Assembly (NCBI GenBank): GCA_002684755.1
Contig: NYVS01000128.1
Location: 1 to 7,177, forward strand
DNA from: Phycisphaerae bacterium
GTDB taxonomy: Bacteria > Planctomycetota > Phycisphaerae > Phycisphaerales > SM1A02
Reading direction: 5' to 3'
DNA length: 7,177 bases
Of this stretch, positions 1-4,209 are shown in pieces. Within the stretch, counting starts at the first letter, position 1. Each line of letters starts with the position of its first letter. Both the position numbers and the translations under genes were made by a program. The notes under the pieces were generated by a model. The model searched no databases. It worked only from the letters and a program-made list of their open reading frames with translations, and had not been told where the DNA came from.

Positions 1-761
1 CCCTTGAAGTTCGCGGCGTCGAGGAAGATCGTCCAGCTCTGGTCGCCGGTGGGCTGCGGATCGTTCCGCGGTTCCGTCAACGGAAGCGCCATCCACGCGT
101 ACCCGAGCAGTTCGCCCATCGGGGTCCCCTCGAAGGTCAGTCCGTCGGGGGGGATCAGGAGTCGGTTGCTCACCTGCGCGATGCCCAACATGTCGTCGGA
201 CAGCGGCTCGCTGCTGTGGAAGAACGGCCAGCCCGGCGAGGCGACCTCGGTGCTGTAGCAGTTCGGCGTCGCGTTCAGGCTGAACTTCGGCGGGCCGTAG
301 TGGAAACGGTTTCCCGCCCAGTAACCGAGCCCGCCTTCCATGGTCTGGAAGACGCTTCCGTAGGTCGGCCCGCGCTCCGGCCAGTTGTCGCGGGCGATGG
401 TGCCCGGCGGACAGAGCGGCTCGGTGCGGTTGTCGCTGTTGTCGGGGGGGATCCAGGTCGACGGCAGACCGATCTGAAAGTTCCGGATCGGTCGATCGAT
501 CAACGACCAGACCGAGGCATGGAACCCCGCGCCGTAGCGGTGGGTCTCGGGGCTCGCGCCGGCGTGACTGCCGATGTAACCGTGGAGGCCGCGGAAGGCC
601 TTCTCGATCTTCGGTGGCGGTGATGCGGATTCGGCCGTCGTCGATCCTTCCTGACCGCCGTCGCCGCCAGCGACCGACATCGAGATCGACCACGAAGCGG
701 TCGACGCCAGCAGGGCACGCATCGCGACGTCGAACCGACGTCCTGGTCGTTCACGCATCAT
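1..761 (-). CDS. Exported protein of unrecognised family, N-terminal 253 residues (gene cut by left edge)
   Basis: The minus strand is open from an ATG at 761-759 to the left edge, 253 complete codons with no stop. A GGAG ribosome site lies at 771-768, six bases before the first of two tandem ATGs, and fixes the start. The N-terminus has a basic stretch (RERPGRR, residues 3-9) and a modest hydrophobic segment (about 14-31, ALLASTASW...SVAGG) that reads as a Sec signal, followed by a low-complexity Ser/Thr/Pro/Glu linker (about 33-50). The mature part starts near residue 51 and is rich in Trp, Tyr, Phe, Gly and Pro, with blocks such as GLHGYIGSH, FHASVWSLIDRP, NWPERGPTYGSVFQT, GLGYWAGNRFHYGPPKF and SLNATPNCYS. 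These look like conserved cores of a globular extracellular domain. I cannot assign a family. It is transcribed divergently from the 926 gene. The C-terminus, possible anchors and function lie outside the window. Confidence 0.85.
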   Translation of the reverse strand, partial: MMRERPGRRFDVAMRALLASTASWSISMSVAGGDGGQEGSTTAESASPPPKIEKAFRGLHGYIGSHAGASPETHRYGAGFHASVWSLIDRPIRNFQIGLPSTWIPPDNSDNRTEPLCPPGTIARDNWPERGPTYGSVFQTMEGGLGYWAGNRFHYGPPKFSLNATPNCYSTEVASPGWPFFHSSEPLSDDMLGIAQVSNRLLIPPDGLTFEGTPMGELLGYAWMALPLTEPRNDPQPTGDQSWTIFLDAANFK

Positions 762-806
762 GAAGAACTCCGGCAGGGAAAAAAGGTCGAAACCCGGTCG
801 GCGTGA

Positions 807-812
807 ATCTTA
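807..812 (-). promoter_or_regulatory. Candidate -10 element for the leftward exported-protein gene
   Basis: Read on the minus strand this is TAAGAT (4 of 6 against TATAAT). It would start transcription near 800 and give a leader of about 40 bases before the ATG at 761. A poor -35 (TTTGGG) lies 16 bases upstream. It is the most AT-rich hexamer in the intergenic region on this strand. The call is by eye and tentative. Confidence 0.3.
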
Positions 813-819
813 ACCACCC

Positions 820-831
820 GGGGACCTCCCC
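820..831. promoter_or_regulatory. Palindrome between divergent promoters, possible operator
   Basis: The sequence GGGGA-CC-TCCCC is a perfect inverted repeat with 5-bp arms. It lies between the candidate -10 of the leftward gene (807-812) and the candidate -35 of the rightward gene (838-843), where a regulator could affect both. No regulator gene is in the window. In GC-rich DNA a 5-bp palindrome can occur by chance. Confidence 0.3.
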
Positions 832-837
832 AAACGG

Positions 838-866
838 TTGACCGATTCACAAGGGCGACCGAGGAT
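838..866 (+). promoter_or_regulatory. Candidate sigma70-type promoter for the NTF2-like gene
   Basis: TTGACC at 838-843 matches five of six bases of the -35 consensus. After a 17-base spacer comes GAGGAT (861-866), a weak -10 matching three of six. Transcription would start near 873, leaving a leader of about 53 bases before the ATG at 926. The -35 box is embedded in a small inverted repeat, CGGT-TG-ACCG (835-844). Confidence 0.35.
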
Positions 867-925
867 CGACGCGGTCGGTGAGTCTCATCGACGGCACCAG
901 ACACCAGCATCCCACGGAGAAGATC

Positions 926-1453
926 ATGACCATCAACCGCCTCACCCAGACCACCGTGCTCCTGCTCTCGCTCGCGCTCCTCGGACCGGCGCTCTCCGCG
1001 ATCGCCACCGGCACCAGCAGCCCGGCGGTCGACGCCGACGCGGATGCCACGGAGATCATGGCGATGATCCTCGCCCACCAGGCGCAGTCGAATCGCGAGA
1101 ACAAGCAGGTCAAGGGCGTCATCTCGAAGAACGGCTCGGTGGAGTTCTGGTCGAGCGGCGGGCTCCGGCAGCACGTGGAGAACGGCGCGGAGCTTCCCAC
1201 CTACACCAACCTGAACATCATCGCCAAGGACATCGAGATCGAATCGATCGTTCCCGGACAGGCCGCGGTCGCCACGTACTACGCGGAAGGTTCACTCCAG
1301 GCCAAGGGCGGATCCCCGGTCAGCAACTACCTGACCCGCGTGACCATCGTCTTCGCCAAGGAGGACGGCGCCTGGAAGCGGCGAGCCGCCCACTGGTCCC
1401 CGATCATCGGCGGTGCCGGCACCACCCAGACGGTGCTCGACAAGAAGAACTGA
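926..1453 (+). CDS. Secreted NTF2/SnoaL-like protein
   Basis: The product is 175 residues. The start is the ATG at 926, preceded by a strong GGAGA site (916-920) five bases upstream. An in-frame GTG at 878 would put 16 charged residues before the signal and is less likely. Residues 1-25 form a Sec signal peptide (VLLLSLALLGPALSA, cleavage probably after Ala25). After a short acidic linker (31-40, DADAD), residues 41-160 have the order expected of the cone-shaped NTF2-like fold: an N-terminal helix (about 41-57), a strand and turn around SVEFWSSGGL (71-80), then long amphipathic strands near 95-107, 113-122, 134-145 and 150-158, ending WKRRAAHWSPI. Members of this fold include binding domains and small enzymes. 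I see no catalytic set that would name a reaction, so a binding or unknown periplasmic role is the honest call. A hairpin 18 bp downstream may end the transcript. Confidence 0.8.
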   Translation: MTINRLTQTTVLLLSLALLGPALSAIATGTSSPAVDADADATEIMAMILAHQAQSNRENKQVKGVISKNGSVEFWSSGGLRQHVENGAELPTYTNLNIIAKDIEIESIVPGQAAVATYYAEGSLQAKGGSPVSNYLTRVTIVFAKEDGAWKRRAAHWSPIIGGAGTTQTVLDKKN

Positions 1454-1469
1454 TCGCCGCCATCGATGA

Positions 1470-1520
1470 TCGATCGAACATCGCCCTCGGCCGCCGCCGG
1501 GGGCGATTTCGTTCGATCGA
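1470..1520 (+). terminator. Long imperfect hairpin, likely transcription terminator
   Basis: The left arm GATCGAACATCGCCC (1472-1486) pairs with GGGCGAT (1501-1507) and GTTCGATC (1511-1518), with a three-base TTC bulge on the right. One C-G and one T-A pair extend the base outward to 1470/1520. That gives 15 core pairs plus two. The GC-rich apex can pair further (CGG with CCG). It begins 17 bases after the stop of the NTF2-like gene. No U-run follows, so it would be a hairpin-only terminator or 3' stabiliser. Confidence 0.55.
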
Positions 1521-1593
1521 GCATCGAACATGCTGACGTCGCACGGCGTGCCGATGCCGTACCGACACGAATCCACCGATCCGGAATTCCACC

Positions 1594-1899
1594 GTGACGG
1601 AACCGCGTGCCAATCCCCCCACCGATCCGACATCGCTGGCGGATCCAACTCCGCCGACGACGAACCGATACGACCGGGTCACCGATCTCATCGCCGGGCC
1701 GTCGCGCCGACTCTTCGACAACCTCGTCTCGCTCGGTGGATTCGTCGTCGGCGTCGGGATCGGCGTGCTGGTGGCGCACACCCATGAACTTCCGATTCCC
1801 GACTACGCGGTGATCGGCATCGGGGTGATCGCCGGTGGTGGCGTCGGGATCCTGATCTCCGGTGGTTTCCTGATGGTCTATCGCTGGTTCCGACACTGA
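1594..1899 (+). CDS. Small membrane protein with two predicted transmembrane segments
   Basis: The product is 101 residues from a GTG at 1594. Residues 1-24 are Pro/Thr-rich and probably disordered. A polar stretch (25-43, NRYDRVTDLIAGPSRRLFD) leads into a first hydrophobic segment (about 44-61, LVSLGGFVVGVGIGVLVA). After a short HTHELPIPDY loop, a second Gly/Ile/Val-rich segment (72-95) ends YRWFRH. Both segments are Gly-rich, which suggests tightly packed helices. I do not recognise a family. No strong ribosome site precedes the GTG (only GGA at 1582-1584), and there is no in-frame ATG before the first membrane segment, so the start is uncertain. The uninterrupted hydrophobic pattern and G/C third positions support a real gene. 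It lies 140 bp after the NTF2-like gene and 78 bp before the next membrane gene. Confidence 0.65.
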   Translation: MTEPRANPPTDPTSLADPTPPTTNRYDRVTDLIAGPSRRLFDNLVSLGGFVVGVGIGVLVAHTHELPIPDYAVIGIGVIAGGGVGILISGGFLMVYRWFRH

Positions 1900-1906
1900 A
1901 CCACCC

Positions 1907-1930
1907 GACCAAACGCTCGTCCGTTCGGTC
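1907..1930 (+). terminator. Weak hairpin after the small membrane-protein gene
   Basis: GACCAAACG (1907-1915) and CGTTCGGTC (1922-1930) can pair over nine positions with one A-C mismatch and a six-base loop. It starts eight bases after the TGA at 1897-1899. No U-run follows. It may be a weak terminator or only processing structure. Confidence 0.3.
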
Positions 1931-1943
1931 AACGCCAAGTACG

Positions 1944-1972
1944 GTGGTTCTTCATTCATCGAACCACGGAGA
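1944..1972 (+). promoter_or_regulatory. Hairpin abutting the ribosome binding site of the 1978 gene
   Basis: GTGGTTC (1944-1950) is the exact reverse complement of GAACCAC (1961-1967), with a ten-base AT-rich loop. The right arm ends directly before GGAGA (1968-1972), the ribosome site five bases before the ATG at 1978. A folded stem would sit against the ribosome footprint and could tune initiation. That role is inference. Confidence 0.4.
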
Positions 1973-1977
1973 AGACC

Positions 1978-2988
1978 ATGTCGAGGTCGCTGCGAGTCCG
2001 CCGGAAAAGTGCCACGTTCGTCTGGGACATGGTCCGTGATGACGTCACCCTGCTCGCCTATCCGTTCATCCGGATCGCCGCCGCGATCGTGCTGCTGATC
2101 GCGATGTGGTCGCTGATCTTCGACATGTCGGCGATGCAGGTCGGAGACACCTTCCGCGACGTCGGTGGTGTCGCACTCGAGGAAGCCGGTGAATCGAAGG
2201 CCCAGCAGGATCAGGAGACGCCGGCGGACGCGAGGATCCAACAGGAGATCGGCGTGCTCTTCGAACACACCCACTTCGGCTACCTGCTGCTGTTCTTCGT
2301 CATCAACGCGTTGATCGGCGTGATCTCGATCGGTGCGGTCAATGCAGCGGCCCTCGCGATCGCCCGGGACGACCGCCGCGGACTGATCTATGGATACGCG
2401 CAGGCGCTCGTTCGACTTCCACAACTGCTCGGGTGGTGGGCCGTCACCATGGTGGTCGGCGTGGTGATCGGCATGCTCGAACGGATCCGCTTCGCCGGTC
2501 CGATCATCGCCATCCTGGTCGGCGCCGCATGGTCGGTGCTGACCTTCTTCTCGATCACCTCGATCATGGCCACCGGCGTGAATCCGATCTCCGCGATCGG
2601 TCGCTCGAAGAAGACCATCGGCGACTGCATCCACAAGGCGAGGGGCACGCAGTCCGACGTCGACTGGCGGACCCTCCGAATCGGACTCCGGGCGGGCGGA
2701 CCCCTGCTGATGATCTCGAGCCTGCTGGCGATCGGCTGCATCGTCATGCTGTTCCTCGACATCCGGTTCGTGCACGACGGAAGCCCCGCGGTGACCGCCG
2801 GTCTCTTCGGCGGCTTCATCGTGGTGATGATCGTGAACGGCGCCTTCCTCTCCGCCCTGGGAGCGGTGCTCAAGGCGGTCCTCTACGTCTGGGCGGAGGA
2901 AGGCTCGCTGCCCGCGGGCGTCAAGGACGACGAATTCGAGAACGCGTTCGTCGAAGGCGGCGTCGGGGCGAAGATGCTCGGCGCGTGA
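1978..2988 (+). CDS. Multi-pass inner-membrane protein, DUF6159-like
   Basis: The product is 336 residues from an ATG at 1978 with a strong GGAGA site. The N-terminus is basic (RSLRVRRK). Six hydrophobic stretches are visible: about 31-48, 101-128, 149-166, 171-198, 240-262 and 271-297. Between the first and second is a soluble, acidic, Gln/Glu-rich loop (about 52-97). After the fourth is the segment NPISAIGRSKKTIGD (202-216). The tail (about 304-336) is acidic and soluble. One N-terminal membrane helix, a loop, a central cluster with a GxAW...TFF-type helix and then a P-x-x-A-I-x-R-S motif resembles my memory of DUF6159 membrane proteins. That family has no established function. The long acidic first loop may be peculiar to this lineage. 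The membrane location is well supported; the family name is tentative. It lies 45 bp upstream of the CDF transporter in the same frame. Confidence 0.8.
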   Translation: MSRSLRVRRKSATFVWDMVRDDVTLLAYPFIRIAAAIVLLIAMWSLIFDMSAMQVGDTFRDVGGVALEEAGESKAQQDQETPADARIQQEIGVLFEHTHFGYLLLFFVINALIGVISIGAVNAAALAIARDDRRGLIYGYAQALVRLPQLLGWWAVTMVVGVVIGMLERIRFAGPIIAILVGAAWSVLTFFSITSIMATGVNPISAIGRSKKTIGDCIHKARGTQSDVDWRTLRIGLRAGGPLLMISSLLAIGCIVMLFLDIRFVHDGSPAVTAGLFGGFIVVMIVNGAFLSALGAVLKAVLYVWAEEGSLPAGVKDDEFENAFVEGGVGAKMLGA

Positions 2989-2998
2989 GGTGCTTCTC

Positions 2999-3027
2999 CT
3001 GACACTGGCGTCCTCGACCGGTACCCT
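2999..3027 (+). promoter_or_regulatory. Candidate promoter giving a leaderless CDF transcript
   Basis: CTGACA (2999-3004) matches five of six bases of the -35 consensus. An exact 17-base spacer leads to TACCCT (3022-3027), which fits the reduced TAnnnT -10 pattern. Six bases separate the -10 from the ATG at 3034, so transcription would begin at or next to the start codon. No purine-rich ribosome site lies upstream of that ATG, consistent with a leaderless mRNA. Confidence 0.4.
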
Positions 3028-3033
3028 GCTCTC

Positions 3034-3987
3034 ATGGCATCCGGCAACAAGACCATCATCTACGCCGCCCTCGCCGGCAACTCCCTGATCTCGATCACGA
3101 AGTTCGTGGCCGCCGGCATCACCGGTTCGGCCGCGATGATGGCCGAGGGCATCCACTCGCTCGTGGACACCGGCAACCAGGGGCTCCTGCTCTTCGGGAT
3201 CAAGAAGGCGAAGGCGCCCGCCGACGCGCGTCATCCCTTCGGCCACGGCAAGGAGATCTACTTCTGGTCGTTCGTGGTGGCGATCCTGATCTTCGCGCTC
3301 GGCTCCGGGATCGCGCTCTACGAGGGCTTCCACCGGGTCATGCATCCGGAGCCCGTGTCGAGCCCGATGGTGAACTACGTGGTGCTGATCCTCGCGATGC
3401 TCTTCGAGGGCGTCGCGTGGTATCTCGCGTACCGGGAATTCCGACGGTTCCAGGGGCCGCGTTCGCTGCCCGCGGCGGTGCAGGCCTCGAAGGATCCGAC
3501 CACCTTCGTGGTGCTCTTCGAAGACACCGCGGCGATGCTCGGGCTGTTCGTCGCCTTCATCGGACTGGTCCTCAACCAGTGGCTCGAAATGCCGATCTTC
3601 GACGGCATCGCCACGCTCTGCATCGGGGTGATCCTCGCCTTCACCGCGGTGTGGATGGCGGTGCGGACGAAGTCGCTTCTGATCGGCGAGGCGGCGGAAC
3701 CCGAACTCATCGCCGACGTGCGAAGCCGGGCCGCCGAAGTCGATGCGATCGTGAGCGTGAACGAAGTGCTCACCCTCCACATGGGACCGAACTTCGTGCT
3801 GCTGAACATCAGCGTCGACTTCCGGGACGAACTCCGGGCCGGCGACGTCGAGCAGGCGATCGATCGCCTGACCCGCGAGATCCGCGAGGCCCATCCCGAC
3901 GTGAAGCGAGTGTTCATCGAGGCCGAATGTCGCAGCAGCGCCGTCGCGGACGCGTTGCCCGCACCGCCACCGTCCGACACGCCTTGA
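3034..3987 (+). CDS. Cation diffusion facilitator (CDF) divalent-metal transporter, SLC30A9-like
   Basis: The product is 317 residues, a normal CDF length. CDF proteins export Zn2+ or related divalent ions by proton antiport as homodimers. Six membrane helices are visible, about 7-29, 32-54, 76-97, 111-134, 157-180 and 187-212, followed by a cytoplasmic alpha/beta domain (about 221-300). TM2 carries HSLVD (41-45), the metal-site HxxxD. The TM2-TM3 loop has the family signature HPFGHGKE (67-74). TM5 has LFEDTAAMLG (161-170) in place of the usual HxxxD, a pattern I associate with the SLC30A9/ZnT9 branch. The tail (301-317) is Ala/Pro-rich and probably disordered. The ATG at 3034 is the only ATG between the preceding in-frame stop (2986-2988) and the first helix. 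No ribosome site precedes it. The exact metal cannot be read from sequence. Confidence 0.93.
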   Translation: MASGNKTIIYAALAGNSLISITKFVAAGITGSAAMMAEGIHSLVDTGNQGLLLFGIKKAKAPADARHPFGHGKEIYFWSFVVAILIFALGSGIALYEGFHRVMHPEPVSSPMVNYVVLILAMLFEGVAWYLAYREFRRFQGPRSLPAAVQASKDPTTFVVLFEDTAAMLGLFVAFIGLVLNQWLEMPIFDGIATLCIGVILAFTAVWMAVRTKSLLIGEAAEPELIADVRSRAAEVDAIVSVNEVLTLHMGPNFVLLNISVDFRDELRAGDVEQAIDRLTREIREAHPDVKRVFIEAECRSSAVADALPAPPPSDTP

Positions 3988-3995
3988 ATGACGGC

Positions 3996-4022
3996 ACCGG
4001 GACCGGATCGCGCCGGCCCGGT
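3996..4022 (+). terminator. GC-rich hairpin after the CDF gene
   Basis: ACCGGG (3996-4001) pairs with CCCGGT (4017-4022), and inside it CCGG (4003-4006) pairs with CCGG (4013-4016). A2 single-base bulge at 4002 and the loop ATCGCG complete a ten-pair stem. It starts eight bases after the CDF stop codon, where a terminator is expected. No U-run follows. Confidence 0.45.
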
Positions 4023-4060
4023 CGTCGCGCCTCCGCGGAAGATCGCGACCGATACCGCGA

Positions 4061-4111
4061 GATCCGGATTTCGGAGTCCGGATTGGGGATTCGAATTCCG
4101 GGAATTGCGAA
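4061..4111. repeat. Cluster of short palindromes and degenerate GGATT-type repeats
   Basis: TCCGGATT occurs twice (4063-4070 and 4077-4084). Because TCCGGA is self-complementary, the pair also forms a seven-pair hairpin (4062-4068 with 4077-4083). Next to it TTCG-AATTC (4090-4098) pairs with GAATT-CGAA (4102-4111) around a CGG loop with one bulged G at 4107. GGATT/GGGATT/GGAATT units recur across the block, which is more AT-rich than the flanks. It lies about 100 bases upstream of the inferred GH81 start. It could be an operator, a terminator or a remnant of a dispersed intergenic repeat. Confidence 0.5.
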
Positions 4112-4209
4112 CTTGGAATGGCACGCTCCCGTCTATCGTGGAGACTTCCGTCGTAGCCGCGTTCCAGCGAGCGGCGACCTTTCCATTCCGACCCATCGAG
4201 ACCGCAGCG

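Noticed and set aside
444..450. Runs of seven G (444-450 and 147-153 in the left gene, 5365-5371 in the glucanase gene) as phase-variation tracts
   Set aside because: They arise from ordinary codons (Ile-Pro-Pro-Asp on the minus strand, Ile-Gly-Gly-Asp on the plus) in GC-rich DNA. The frames are intact and seven bases is short for slippage switching.
500..754. An 84-codon minus-strand frame from a GTG at 754
   Set aside because: It is the +1 shadow of the exported-protein gene that starts at 761 and extends through the left edge. It is Arg/Ser-rich without structure.
1541..1551. Palindrome GCACG-G-CGTGC upstream of the small membrane-protein gene as an operator
   Set aside because: Short GC palindromes are common at this base composition, and no convincing promoter accompanies it.
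4119..4134. TGGCACG resembling the -24 element of a sigma54 promoter upstream of the GH81 gene
   Set aside because: The required GC of the -12 element is absent at the correct spacing, so only half the promoter is present.
4113..4139. TTGGAA and TATCGT as a possible sigma70 promoter for the glucanase gene
   Set aside because: The spacer is only 15 bases and both boxes are imperfect, so it is too weak to list.
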